A DNA stretch of 64,000 nt from Sipunculus nudus (lineage: Eukaryota > Annelida > Sipuncula > Golfingiida > Sipunculidae): positions 61,470,370 to 61,534,369 of the forward strand of contig CM049307.1 in NCBI GenBank assembly GCA_026874595.1, read 5' to 3'. A program made the translations under genes and the position numbers. This document shows, in pieces, positions 26,109 through 37,519 of the stretch; positions within the stretch are counted from its first letter, which is position 1, and each line of letters starts with the position of its first letter. Under the pieces are notes generated by a model. That model saw only the letters and a program-made list of their open reading frames with translations, had not been told where the DNA came from and did not search any database.

Positions 26109-28006
26109 GATGGCGACACCTGACGTAAACAGCAAGTTTGTGACGTATTTTTCATCGGCATAGATAACTTATTACCACGCGGGTGTGTTATGTGATGAGA
26201 GCATTGCATCCAGAACAGAGACTGCCCGCTGTTATGATTGCTGGAGCAATATGTATTGTTTATATTCATTTTGGAATATTTTAGTGAAGTCACTGCAGAG
26301 TTGAGACTGAACATATGTGCTGACAGATTTAATAACAAATCAAACTATCTCGTGTATTTCGTGGACATAATAATGAGATCAATATATTTAAAACAAGAAT
26401 ACATAATGAGATTTGTAATCCGTTTGGTTCAAAGGAACTTCGTAAAAATAAACTTTAAATGCAATATATTGTTTTATCTGGAATAAACTGAAATGAACAC
26501 GTGACTTGTGATTACAATATTATAATTATGTGTTATGGATGTTTCAATACACTTTTTCACAGAGATGAAAGGGGGTTTTATTTTTTTGGGGGGGGGGGGA
26601 TGGTTTCCGAGACCTTAAAACGGGATGTCCTGTCATCAGGTGGTGGCCTCAACGTAAATTTAAGAATGAATGGAAAATGTGATATCGTGTCCCGGCTTCC
26701 TTACAATATAATAAAATATTCGTCTGCACAATAGAACACAGACAGAAAGTCGGAGTATCTCTTTTTGTGTGTATGTATAATATAAGGATAAAGAAAACAT
26801 ACCCAAGTTTCTCTTGCACTGCGCGCGTCAATTTTAGTACCGGAATAAAATAATTGTTTCCCCGTCATATCACATTAAAATCAAAACCCTATCATGAAAA
26901 ATTCATATAAGAAGCGGTTCCGCAATAATTCCTAGTGAAAGAGCCCAATAAAACGTAAACCTCTTGGACTTATGTTAAAATTAAAAACAGTGTGGAATAT
27001 TTCAAATAATAAAAGTATAATTTAAATACATATAATATATAAATTTTGTATAAAGAACATGAATCGTACTGAGTCGTGTGATGGGTTGTTTTTATGTATT
27101 TATTTTGCCCGTAAAACACAACTGTCTTGTCACAACTGGACCGAACGGCTGATGTACGACCTAGACATAAATAAGGGGCCGTATAAGAAGAAGCCGTCTA
27201 CCAGATCATATTACAATATATTTAGAAATTTAATATATAAAATTTTTATTAAAACAGCGGCATTCTCATGATGATTCCGGAGCGTTGAACGTGCATTTCA
27301 TGAGTGATTATCCGCTCCCTGCGGTATGATGAGGCTTGATGTTGTCAACAGCATCCTCCCAGCACCTATACCGTCACTCACAGCCTTCCGTCCTCTCCGG
27401 CCAGGTGGTTAGCGTATTACCCCAACCCACTGCGGAGACCCGACCGGACGATTGTTCAGGACCGTGAGCTTCCAGGTATAACCCAGTGCCCTATTTACGG
27501 CTCAGAACCGCTGAATACCATATGTCCCTGATTGCGCTCCTCACTCACCTTTCAACAATCAAGCACAAGAAGAGAAAATAAAAATATTGCGGTTTTATTC
27601 ATTTCTTGGTTTTATGTATCTGTACAATTTGAGTGTGTGTTTGTCTTCATGTGTATAAAAAGCGTTATAATAAAATTTTATGCTAATTTTACTGACCGTA
27701 GTACATGATCTTCCTTATTACTTTTAGATTCCACGAAGAGATTCGTAAAAACACCGTAAAGACGGGCTTTCTACAACTTACAAGTCCATGATCGCCTTCT
27801 TCTTACTGATACTGAGACAAGAATGACCGGGTTGCTAACGTGACGACAATAGCAACATCCCCGATTCAATGACGTCATGCCGTTTAATCTTCAAACGTTC
27901 GGCTGGAAACACGTAATACTGAGTGTTTAATATTGTTTTTAATTTACTTTGCGAAGTGAATGTGTTTCGGGGTTCATAGAGTGCGTAGTTAGGAGCCCAG
28001 ACCGCA
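26109..28006 (+). repeat. Satellite unit 13 (B front, right-block-like back)
   Basis: Unit of 1898 bp. Its second half carries gagtgattatccgctcc and ggccaggtggttagcg, variants otherwise typical of the right block more than 25 kb away. G-tract at 26588-26599. Confidence 0.94.
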
Positions 28007-29900
28007 GATGGCGACACCTGACGTAAACAGCAAGTTTGTGACGTATTTTTCATCGGCATAGATAACTTATTACGGCGCGGGTGTGTTATGTGATGAGAGC
28101 ATTTCATCCAGAACAGAGACTGCCCGCTGTTGTGATTAGCTGGAGCAATATGTATTGTTTATATTCATTTTGGAATATTTTAGTGAAGTCACTGCAAAGT
28201 TGAGACTGAACATATGTGCTGACAGATTTAATAACAAATCAAACTATCTCGTGTATTTCGTGGACATAATAATGAGATCAATATATTTAAAACAATGATA
28301 CATAATGAGATTTGTAATCCATTTGGTTCAAAGGAACTTCGTAAAAATAAACTTTAAATGCAATATATTGTTTTATCTGGAATAAACTGAAATGAACACG
28401 TGACTTGTGATTACAATATTATAATAACGTGTTATGGATGTTTCAATAAACTTTTTCACAGAAATGAAAGGGGGATTTTTTTTTGGGGGGGGGGGGGTTC
28501 CCGAGACCTCAAAACAGGATGTCCTGTCATCAGGTAGTGGCCTGGACGTAAATTAAAGAATGAATGGAAAATCTGATATCGTGTCCCGACTTCCTTACAA
28601 TATAATAAAATATTCGTCTGCACAGTAGAACACAGACAGTAAGTCGCAATATCTCGTTTTGTGTGTATGTATAATATAAGGATAAAGAAAACATACCCAA
28701 GTTTCTCTTGCACCGCGCGCGTCAATTTTAGTACCCGAATAAAATAATTGTTTCCCCGTCATATCACATTAAAATCAAAACCCCATCATGAAAAATTCAT
28801 ATAGGAAGCGGGTCCGAAATAATTCCTAGAGAAAGAGCCCAATAAAACGTAATCCTCTTGGCCTTATGTTAAAAGTAAAAACAGTGTAGAATATTTCAAA
28901 TAATAAAAATATAATTTAAATACATATAATACATAAATTTTGTATAAAGAACATGAATCGTACTGAGTCGTGTGATGGGTTGTTTTTATGTATTTATTGC
29001 GCCCGTAAAGCACAACTGTCCTGTCACAACTGGACCGAATGGCTGATGTACGAAATAGACATAAATAAGGGGCCGTATAAGAAGAAGCCGTCTACCAGAT
29101 CATATTACAATATATTTAGAAATTTAATATTTAAAATTTATATTAGAACAGCGTCATTCTCATGATGATTCCGGAGCGTTGAACGTGCATTTCATGAGTA
29201 AGTAACCGCCCCCTGCGGTATGATGAGGCTTGATGTTGTCAACAGCATCCTCCTAGCACCTATACCGTCACTCACAGCCTTCCGTCCTCTCCGGCCAGGG
29301 GGTAAGCGTATTACCCCAACCCACTGCGGAGACCTGACCGGACGATTGTTCAAGACCAAGAGCCTCCAGGTATAACCCAGTGCCCTATTTACGGCTCAGA
29401 ACCGCTGAATACCATATCTCCCTGATTGCGCTCCTCACTCACCTTTCAAACAATCAAGCACAGGAAGAGAAAGTAAAAATATTGCGGTTTTATTCATGTC
29501 TTGGTTTTATGTATCTGTACAATTTGAGTGTGTGTTTGTCTTCGTGTGTATAAAAAGCGTTATCATCAAATTTTATGCCGAAGATTAACCGTAGTACATG
29601 ATCTTCCTAATTACTTTTAGATTCCACGAAGAGATTCGTAAAAACACCGTAAAGACGGGCTTCCTACAACTTACAAGTCCATGATCGCCTTCTTCTTACT
29701 GATACTGAGACAAGAATGGCCGGGTTGCTAACGTGACGACAATAGCAACATCCCCGATTCAATGACGTCATGCCGTTTTAATCTTCAAACGTTCGGCTGG
29801 AAACACGTAATGCTGAGTGTTTAATATTGTTTTTATTTTACTTTGCGAAGTGAATGTATTTCGGAGTTCATAGAGTGCGTAGTTTGGAGTCCAGACCGCA
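28007..29900 (+). repeat. Satellite unit 14 (type A variant)
   Basis: Unit of 1894 bp, the shortest undisturbed one. It resembles unit 8 in its first third. G-tract at 28485-28497. Confidence 0.95.
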
Positions 29901-31180
29901 GATGGCGACACCTGACGTAAACAGCAAGTTTGTGACGTATTTTTCATCGGCATAGATAACTTATTACCACGCGGGTGTGTTATGTGATGAGAGCATTGCA
30001 TCCAGAACAGAGACTGCCCGCTGTTATGATATTGCTGGAGCAATATGTATTGTTTATATTCATTTTGGAATATTTTAGTGAAGTCACTGCAGAGTTGAGA
30101 CTGAACATATGTGCTGACAGATTTAATAACAAATCAAACTGTCACGTGTATTTCGTGGACATAATAATGAGATCAATATATTTAAAACAAGAATACATAA
30201 TGAGATTTGTAATCCGTTTGGTTCAAAGGAACTTCGTAAGAATAAACTTTAAATGCAATATATTGTTTTATCTGGAATAAACTGAAATGAACACGTGACT
30301 TGTGATTACAATATTATAATTATGTGTTATGGATGTTTCAATACACTTTTTCACAGAGATGAAAGGGGGTTTTATTTGGGGGGGGGGGGGGGGTGGTTCC
30401 CGAGACCTTAAAACGGGATGTCCTGGCATCAGGTGGTGGCCTCAACGTAAATTAAAGAATGAATGGAAAATGTGATATCGTGTCCCGGCTTCCTTACAAT
30501 ATAATAAAATATTCGTCTGCACAATAGAACACAGACAGTAAGTCGGAGTATCTCGATTTGTGTGTATGCATAATATAAGGATAAAGAAAACATACCCAAG
30601 TTTCTCTTGCACCGCGCGCGTCAATTTTAGTACCCGAATAAAATAATTGTTTCCCCGTCATATCACATTAAAATCAAAACCCCATCATGAAAAATTCATA
30701 TAGGAAGCGGGTCCGAAATAATTCCTAGAGAAAGAGCCCAATAAAACGTAATCCTCTTGGCCTTATGTTAAAAGTAAAAACAGTGTAGAATATTTCAAAT
30801 AATAAAAATATAATTTAAATACATATAATACATAAATTTTGTATAAAGAACATGAATCGTACTGAGTCGTGTGATGGGTTGTTTTTATGTATTTATTGCG
30901 CCCGTAAAGCACAACTGTCCTGTCACAATTGGACCGAACGGCTGATGTACGACCTAGACATAAATAAGGGGCCGTATAAGAAGAAGCCGTCTACCAGATC
31001 ATATTACAATATATTTAGAAATTTAATATTTAAAATTTATATTAGAACAGCGGCATTCTCATGATGATTCCGGAGCGTTGAACGTGCATTTCATGAGTAA
31101 GTAACCGCCCCCTGCGGTATGATGAGGCTTGATGTTGTCAACAGCATCCTCCTAGCACCTATACCGTCACTCACAGCCTT
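29901..31180 (+). repeat. Satellite unit 15, 5' part (B front, A back)
   Basis: Chimeric unit: B-type ttattaccacgcggg in front and A-type tattgcgcccgtaaagc behind. It is cut by the CACTC element after cacagcctt. G-tract at 30378-30393. Confidence 0.94.
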
Positions 31181-31201
31181 CACTCTAAAAATGGATCGGT
31201 T
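31181..31201 (+). repeat. Left TIR of CACTC element
   Basis: CACTCTAAAAA followed by tggatcggtt. It matches the reverse complement of 47578-47598 except at two positions. Confidence 0.9.
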
Positions 31202-31409
31202 AAATTCAACCAAAAAAATTGGTTGAAATCAACCAGTCTTCTCGGTTGATATGTGTCCAACCAATTAACCGGTTGATTTCAACCGATCCCTATTGGTTGA
31301 TTTTTCAACCAATTTTTTTGGTTGAAATCAACCATGTGACTGGTTGAAATCAACCATGTGATTGGTTGAAATCAACCAACAATAATGGTTGAAAACAACC
31401 AATACTGAA
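31198..31409. repeat. Subterminal palindrome cluster, left
   Basis: At least eight short palindromes of the form GGTTGAAATCAACC or close variants, spaced about 20-35 bp apart. In CACTA elements, repeated subterminal motifs bind transposase; a similar role here is inference. The cluster is cut at 31410 by the DIRS element and continues at 36888. Confidence 0.9.
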
Positions 31410-31457
31410 TCCCCCCCATTCCCTCCCTGTGAATGGTGGTTTTGTTAGTAAACTGTT

Positions 31458-31612
31458 GTGAGCTTTTCTGTATTAATGAGAATTTTCTCTGTTAAAGTTT
31501 ATACGCCAGAGTAAGCCAACCGAAAATTTTCCCTTATTGGGCCTATTATCGCCCATTCCGCCTCGTTCCCGTGTATCTAGGTCACACTTCCGTTACCCAT
31601 AATCACATTTTC
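31458..31612 (+). repeat. DIRS inverted terminal repeat, left copy
   Basis: About 155 bp matching the reverse complement of 36711-36872 with few differences. The outer extension (31411-31457) differs from the other end, as expected for DIRS termini. Confidence 0.93.
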
Positions 31613-31651
31613 GAAGGCGTAAGGAAGAGGACTGGGAGGGAGCGATGTTTG

Positions 31652-31765
31652 TAATACAGAAAAGCTCACAACAGTTTACTAACAAAACCACCATTCACAG
31701 GGAGGGAATGGGGGGGTTTTATTACGTAAACATAATTGTGAGCTGTTTCTGTATTAATGAGAAAA
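31652..31765. other. DIRS internal complementary region (ICR)
   Basis: The first half (31652-31717) is the reverse complement of the left outer end from 31411. The second half (about 31714-31765) is the reverse complement of the right outer end (about 36840-36887). The halves meet at the seven-G run that corresponds to the seven C at 31411-31417. In DIRS replication this region is thought to template completion and circularisation of the ends. Its position just before the 3' terminal repeat is the usual one. Confidence 0.93.
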
Positions 31766-31939
31766 AACAGACATGCCTTGGGGAGGGAGCACCTACATGT
31801 AACGCTGGAACGAGGAATCACAATGCGGTGAAGGAGCAGCAGACGACGTCGGTGGCGGAACCGACGAAGAGGAATAAGATGGCCTGGAAAATTGTAGGAC
31901 CTCACCCGACGCGAACACAGGGCCCATGGAGGAGAGGCC

Positions 31940-32900
31940 CGAAGCCGGGAGCGGACCAACAGTCAGATAGAAGCGTGTGAACGGAGATGGGGATATCCAG
32001 TAACCCATCTTGACCAATTGATGAGGTGAGATCCCGGAGAATTGGGCCAAGGAAGTCGAATTAGCTCGAATGTCATGGGCCTTGAAGTGAAGTTGGTCTA
32101 ATGTGGAATGAGAAGCTGATTCATATGCGGCGACGATAGTAGTTTTGAGTCACGCACTAATGGTGAAAGGGCTAATCACCGAATTTGAAGATGTGACTTT
32201 TGTAGAAATAAACAACTTCATGCGCCCCCCCCCCCCCCCCCCCGTAAAGAAGGAGGAGCGTGTAGATAATAACGCAACGCACGAACCGGGCAAGGGGTAT
32301 CCCCAGAATGGTACGGACCGGCAGGGAGTGCCGGAACGGCCAAGCAGATGGAGGATCCCCGAAATTGCGATTTTCCTATAAAAGCCCGCAGGAAAATGTA
32401 GGGTGGCCGACGAAGGGGCGGCCGCAAATTGCGGGAATTTCGAAACAGCCACGAGGGCATGAAGCTCAGAACGGCGACCTGCCGAGGCAAGAGCTAGGAG
32501 GAAAACCGGTTACCGAGACAAAGGTAGAAGATGGGCTGAACGCAACGGCGCATGAGGGGGTCCCGGAGGGGACGGAAGACGACGTCCAGGCGCCAGGAAG
32601 GCGCAACATACTGAGGACGAGACGCACGGGCATGAACCCCCTTGAGAAAGACCGACACAAACGGGCGATGAAGGACACGATCGTGACCCAGCGGACGGAG
32701 CACCAACAGCAAGGCGGCGCGATAGCCACGCAGAGAGGGACAGGATAAATGTGTATCCTGCAGTAAGAACAGGAAAAAATCCAAAACAGCCGCAAGCGAC
32801 GGATCTAAGGGGAGATTCCGCGGGAAGACGCCCACTCCGGGAAGAGACGCCACCAGGAGGCATAGATGCGGTCCGAAGAACGGCGACGGGGAGCCAAGGC
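31940..32900 (-). pseudogene. DIRS tyrosine recombinase (broken)
   Basis: The N-terminal SAM-like segment reads IYASWWRLFPEWASSRGISP and ends at about 32805. A following segment in another frame contains LSCPSLRGYRAAL. From LALASAGRRSELHAL (about 32455-32500, the first catalytic Arg box) to the C-terminus the frame is continuous. It includes AHDIR at 32066-32080, giving His-x-x-Arg (32066-32077), and TRFYL with the nucleophilic Tyr codon at 31967-31969. One in-frame TGA at 32150-32152 lies where a Trp-like codon would be expected. A 19-base C-run at 32225-32243 gives a Gly stretch on the minus strand and may have expanded. The enzyme would integrate the circular DNA copy. Confidence 0.88.
32225..32243. 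repeat. Poly-C/G tract inside the DIRS recombinase
   Basis: Nineteen consecutive C on the plus strand, read as consecutive Gly codons in the recombinase frame. Its length is a multiple that keeps the frame open here. Confidence 0.9.
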
Positions 32901-33329
32901 AAGGAGAGCAGCCGGACTGGAAATGCCCTGATCCATGAGGAGTCCGATGAGAGCACACCTGCGCATAGAGGGCACAACCGAAACAGGCAACGCGCTAGAG
33001 GGAACGACGGGAGCCCGAGGCGGAGCGGTAGTATAAGCGGGGGGCGAGAGAGAAGCGAGCGCCACAGAGGAAACCATGGAACCGCAGGTTGAAACGGAAG
33101 GATGAGAAGCAAGAGGAGAGGAGGCGCCGGAAACGCAAGAGACACCGGTGAGACCACCCGGATGGCGGCGCGTCGGGGAGACGGTCGCGAGGGGACGTAG
33201 ACGCGTCTCGGAAGGCACGAGAACGGGGGGGACGGAAAATCGAACAGATTGAATTCCGGCCGCCCCAGGCGAGCGAAAACACTCCGAATAACCGGGAGCG
33301 GAAGGAGCGGCAGGGAAGGAAGAGACGCC

Positions 33330-33700
33330 GGATGACGGGAAGGGGCGTCCGCTAGGATGTTTGACACGCCCGGAAGATGGGATGCACGAACTGATGTCCG
33401 GAGAGAGAGGCAGAGATCGAACAAAAGGTAAGTCGCCTGCATGAGCGAGGGAGACCGAGTACCGCCCGGCATGTTGATATATGCCACAACCGTGGGATTG
33501 TCCGTCCGGATGAGAATGTGACGGCCTATCAAGCGAGGAGACCAGTGGGAGATCGCGCGACGGACGGTACGCAGGGCGAGGAAATTTACATGGAGCATAC
33601 AGCCCGACGGGGACCATATCCCGGAAGCGCGAAGATCGGTGAGATTGGCCCCCCAACCGAGGAGAGACGCATCGGTATAGATGGTGCAAGCGACATCCCC
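33330..33700 (-). pseudogene. DIRS RNase H domain
   Basis: Within a 492-codon minus-strand frame (33988-32510), residues ~102-118 read TIYTDASLLGWGANL, with the first catalytic Asp at codon 33673-33671. Residues ~161-177 contain RTDNPTVVAYINMPGGT. Residues ~212-219 contain LADAPSRH, with the last Asp at about 33349. The position that usually holds the catalytic Glu reads HVNFLALRTVRRA, so the Glu is replaced by Ala. The domain follows the reverse transcriptase and precedes the recombinase. Confidence 0.88.
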
Positions 33701-33869
33701 GGAAAAAGGACGAACTGAGGTTAACCGGAGAAGGCCGTGACAGCGCAAGATAGACTGAATCGGACGGAGGTACAGGCGGCCGAACAAAATGAAAGACGTG
33801 GCCCAGTTGAGCACCGTGGAGAGAAGCAGCGGGGCACGAGTCGACACGGCGCCGCGTGAGAAGGAACGA

Positions 33870-34442
33870 ATTAGGCGGTGGAGCTGGAGAGCAAAATCGC
33901 GCGGGAGCGACGCAGTGCCGGACGCAATCGAGCGTGACACCCAGAAATTGGAGGGACTGGGTGGGAGTGAGAAGAGATTTCGCCGCAATGACCAGGAAGC
34001 CGAGGTTCCGAAGTAAGTTGAGAACCTGGGAGCAATGCGATGCGATGCGGCCGCAAGGACAAGCCATCATCCAGATAAGGGAGCACAGAAAGGCCCGGTG
34101 AACGGAGAGAACTCGGGACCGCGTGAACAAGGACGGTAAATTCCAGGGGGCCACGTGGATCCCGAACGGATGGACCCGGAATGGAAACGTGAAAGTAGGC
34201 ATCCGTAAGGGCTACATTTGAACGCCTAATCCATCCGCCGAACAATGCGGAGTACAGCATGGATAACAAACATCCGAAACGGGGGCGGACGGAGGAATGA
34301 ATGGAGGGGCTTCAGGTCCATGATCGGGCGCCAACGGCCGTGCGGTTCGGGAACAAGAAAAGGCCAGAGGGAAACCCCACGGGGGATGGGGAAACCCCGT
34401 GAATGCCTGATTGTCTAACATAGATTGAAGGGCCACTGCCAA
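33870..34442 (-). pseudogene. DIRS reverse transcriptase domain (frameshifted)
   Basis: Reverse transcriptase motifs are spread over all three minus-strand frames. ALTDAYFHVSIP (first catalytic Asp region) is at about 34210-34175. PYLDDG holds the catalytic Asp pair, with YLDD at 34066-34077. LRNLGFLVIAAKSLL and LQFLGVTLD follow at about 34010-33930. A PPWGFPLAF segment near 34380 fits the upstream region. At least two frame changes are needed, so no functional enzyme is made. Confidence 0.85.
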
Positions 34443-35333
34443 GCGAGGCGTTTTGCCGGATTGGACGGAGGCGGAGTGTGCTAAACGTAAGACAGAACCC
34501 GAACGGTAGGGCGCTGAGAATTAACCGCTGGGAGGTGAAACCCGCCCACGCGGGAAAACGGTCGCTGAGCCGAGCGCCGACCGGAGCTAGAGAGGCATTT
34601 CTCGGTCGAACCTCGTTGGGAGGAGCGACCACAAAAGGCGGAGAACGGTTGGAACGTCCTGAAGGACGTGACGAAGCAGCAAATGCGCGACGCCGAAGGC
34701 GGGGAACGCAGAAGGAAGGCCGAGGCGCAAGGGAGGTCGAGCAGAGGCGGGCCTGACGATCCGAGCGCGCCAAGGCGCGGTCCAAGAGAGGCCGTAACTG
34801 GCCGCCAAACAGCAGGGAACCAGGAAAGGCGGAGAATAAAGCTCGGTGAACCCTGCCGGAGAAGCCGCGGCCGTAAGTGCATAAATGACTGAATGCAAGC
34901 CGGGCGGCGTAACAAGATGCAATTTTACAACCCAGCGCCAACGACCTGAATGGAACACAGCGCCAGTATGGGCAGAAGCCCGCCATATGTCGGGGAGAGG
35001 GAGCGTGTCCGGAAACGGCGAGCAAGCAAGGGACCGCCAAGTCGTAAACCATACCGGCCGCTTGCCGGCCGAGCCCCGCCAGATCCGACAGGTGACGATC
35101 GGAAAACTGGACAGAGGATGGAATTAAAGACGGACCGTCCGCAACGGCTGTGCCAGGCCGGACACGAGGCGCAGCGGAGCAGACTGAACATCCGGGAGCT
35201 CAGGAGAAGGGAGCAAGCGAACGAACAGGTAGCCCGGGAGCCCGGAACCCAAGGGAACTCCCGAGGGTACCGGGGGACCAAGGTGTATCCGAACCCGGCG
35301 GAAGCAGGGCCCCAGTAGAGCGAGACCCCGAGA
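34443..35333 (-). other. DIRS region between gag and RT, no domain recognised
   Basis: Long minus-strand frames (for example 35052-34312) are rich in Arg, Ser, Pro and Ala. No conserved motif is visible. It is probably gag C-terminus or the N-terminal part of the pol polyprotein. Confidence 0.5.
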
Positions 35334-36617
35334 TCACCGCGGGGCGCCCACGGAAGAGATCCCCCATGCGGTCAGTAATACCAGATACACGGCGTGCGCG
35401 GCGGAGGGCGAATGAAGGGGCCAGGATTCAAAGAAGAACCGGCCGCCGACGCCGAGGAAGTCCGAGGTTGTACCTACGGAACTTCGGACCACTAGGGTAG
35501 CCTCCTGGGCGGAGGGAGCCTGCAGGTCCATAAGCTCAGATTTGCGCGGACGCCAAGCCTGGCGGCGCAGCGCAATCGCCGACCACTGGTCTGGTGCCAG
35601 GGCGGGATCGGCTGACGGAGCAGATTTGCGCGGACGCCAAGCCTGGCAGCGCAGCGCGATCGCCGACCACTGGTCTGATGCCAGGGCGGGATCGGCAGAC
35701 TGAGCAGTCGGGGACCCTGGAGAACCCCGTGGAGGGGGAGCCAGAGAGACCCGCTGAGCCGGAGCCACGGGAGGCTGGAAACAGGAAGCCGGGGAACGAG
35801 CAGCAGCAGGAACCACCCGGGAAGGCACAGGAACCGGAGCCGCAGGCCGCACAGCAGATGGTAACTGAAAAAAGAGCCGGCCGGCCGTTAAGTAACGACG
35901 GCAGACGGAGGAACCGGAGGCGAGGCCGGCAGCCCCGAAAGGAGGCAGTAGGGACCGACGCACTTACCTGCACACCAGGAAGGGCCGGGCGAGCCAGCGG
36001 GACGGCTCCAGCCGGCCCCGGGGAGAAGTAAGGAAACCGGCGAGGAGCCGGCGACGAGAACGGCCAGGGAGAAGGTACCGGGGCGCCGGCGAGGGCCCCG
36101 GGCGGACAGAATCGGGTCTAGACGAATTGTCTAGATCCGACATAAGTGAATAACAAACCCGGGACAAGAAATGTAATATGGAAGAGGTAGATGTGCTGGC
36201 AGAACGGGAGGCCGCGGGAAAGGGGAAAAATTCCGTTTCCGTGAATGAGAATTCAATGATATAACTTGCTAAACCACTGGAGAGGTGACAGGACCGGCGG
36301 GAACGGACGGTGAACGCAGCACTGCCGTGGTGCGGTCAACCAGGGTAGGCCCCCCCCCACCGGGGACAACCCCGGGGTCAGACAATGGAATACCGGAGGG
36401 GAAACCCCCAAGTACCGGGGAATGAGCCCAATCCGGGAAAGGGCCCACTGGTCAGACGTCCAAGTCTGGCAGTGAAAACAAGGATCAGCCGGAACACGGC
36501 AGTAGTCATTGTTGGAGCGGCAACGAAAACAAGGGGGGTGGGAGTCCCAACCGGGATTAAAGAACCACAAGAGCCACAAGTGGGGTACTCCAGGGCGGGC
36601 AAGGGAAAAAAAGACAA
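35334..36617 (-). pseudogene. DIRS gag remnant
   Basis: The N-terminal region is rich in possible zinc ligands. One frame starting at 36617 reads LEYPTCGSCGSLIP. The adjacent frame continues with WDSHPPCFRCRSNNDYC and then DPCFHCQTW. This CxxC...HxxCxxC...CxxC layout is what I know from the N-terminus of DIRS gag proteins. A one-base frameshift separates the first pair from the rest. Downstream the sequence is Pro/Ala/Arg-rich and contains an in-frame 84-bp duplication at 35537-35704. Confidence 0.65.
35537..35704 (-). repeat. 84-bp in-frame tandem duplication in DIRS gag region
   Basis: Two adjacent 84-bp copies (35537-35620 and 35621-35704) differ at only a few positions. Each encodes a 28-residue block containing DQWSAIALR and QAWRPRKS on the minus strand. 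Confidence 0.92.
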
Positions 36618-36710
36618 CTTACAGTTCAGTTGGCAAACTCATTAGTACAAACCCAACAGTGGACGAATCTCGCAGAGCGGGATCACACGTCCATCAGGCG
36701 TACGCCAGAA

Positions 36711-36872
36711 GAAAATGTGATTATGGGTAACAGAAGTGTGACCTAGATACATGGGAACGAGGCGGAATGGGCGATAATAGGCCCAATAAGGGAAAATTTT
36801 CGGTTGGCTTACTCTGGCGTATAAACTTTAACAGAGAAAATTCTCATTAATACAGAAACAGCTCACAATTAT
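36711..36872 (-). repeat. DIRS inverted terminal repeat, right copy
   Basis: Inverted match to 31458-31612. On the minus strand this is the 5' end of the element. Similarity continues weakly to about 36700 with a small insertion. Confidence 0.93.
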
Positions 36873-36887
36873 GTTTACGTAATAAAA

Positions 36888-36957
36888 CAACCAATTTGAT
36901 TCAGATGACCATATTGGTTAAAATCAACCAAGAAAATTGGTTAAGAAGGAACCAACT
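36888..36957. repeat. Subterminal palindrome cluster, resumed after DIRS
   Basis: Contains aaccaatttgattcag, attggttaaaatcaacc and aattggttaagaagg. These are the same motif family as 31198-31409, which shows that the DIRS element split the cluster. Confidence 0.8.
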
Positions 36958-37519
36958 GAATACCCTAGCAAAATATGAAATGGTTACAAAATGCAGTTGA
37001 ATTCAGCCACAATTGCCTGAAAACAACTAACATAAAAAAAATTTGCATAAAATTGTGATGCAGTGTGCTCAAATATCATGGTGAAAAAAAATTAAATATA
37101 CCTTTGTACCAAGTAATGTCAAGGAATATTCCTCAGCCAGTCAAATGAACAAAATAAAACACAATTTGCACTTTGCATGATACTGCTGTTCCTCTGATTG
37201 TAGAAATGTAATGAAATTGGAAATATCACTGTGTGGCAGTACAGTTGCTCTGATAACCAGCTTGCATTCATACATCAATCTTTTGTCTGAAATGGTAGAC
37301 ACAAAACAAGAGCATTATATTTATAAAAATAATTGTTTAATAAGTCCAGTAAAATAACAATGTAACATATAATTAAATCATGCATGCAGTACACAACTTG
37401 TAACTGCACAACTGGCGACACAAGCCTTCATTTAAAAACATATATATACAAGTAAGATATTCTAGAGTCCAATGCTAAAAATTGAATTTCAGGAAATTGA
37501 ATTCACAATTACTGATAAT

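Larger units (their letters stand above)
1..31180. repeat. Satellite array, left block (units 1-15, ~1.9 kb unit)
   Basis: Head-to-tail repeats of a unit of 1894-1911 bp, all in one orientation. I set the phase at the motif gatggcgacacctgacg. Two diverged unit types, A and B, alternate over much of the block and form ~3.8-kb dimers. Type A carries ttattacggcgcggg early and tattgcgcccgtaaagc in the middle; type B carries ttattaccacgcggg and tattttgcccgtaaaac. The unit is AT-rich with a GC-richer core around unit positions 1200-1450 and a G-tract near position 480. No recognisable gene is present. The block is interrupted at 7455-10830 and ends at the insertion starting at 31181. Confidence 0.97.
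31411..36887 (-). mobile_element. DIRS-type tyrosine-recombinase retrotransposon
   Basis: This GC-rich 5.48-kb element is coded on the minus strand and inserted in the palindrome cluster of the CACTC element. Reading on the minus strand, the order is inverted terminal repeat, gag remnant, reverse transcriptase, RNase H, tyrosine recombinase, ICR, inverted terminal repeat. No target duplication is seen, as expected for integration by a tyrosine recombinase. The ICR joins the complements of both outer ends, which is the hallmark of DIRS elements and distinguishes it from LTR retrotransposons and from Ngaro elements (split direct repeats). I saw no methyltransferase domain. Frameshifts and a nonsense codon show the copy is inactive. 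Confidence 0.93.

Noticed and set aside
1..31180. Tandem units as rDNA, 5S, snRNA or histone gene clusters
   Set aside because: No stretch resembles rRNA, U-snRNA or histone sequences, and no Pol III boxes with terminator were seen in the unit.
1..31180. CRISPR-like regular repeats
   Set aside because: Unit length is 1.9 kb with no short repeat-spacer pattern, and the DNA is eukaryotic in character.
32145..36645. Plus-strand ORFs rich in Arg, Gly and Glu within the DIRS element
   Set aside because: They are shadows of the GC-rich minus-strand coding region.
31411..36887. LTR retrotransposon or retrovirus-like element
   Set aside because: Terminal repeats are inverted rather than direct, an ICR is present, there is a tyrosine recombinase instead of a DDE integrase, and no protease or envelope motif is seen.
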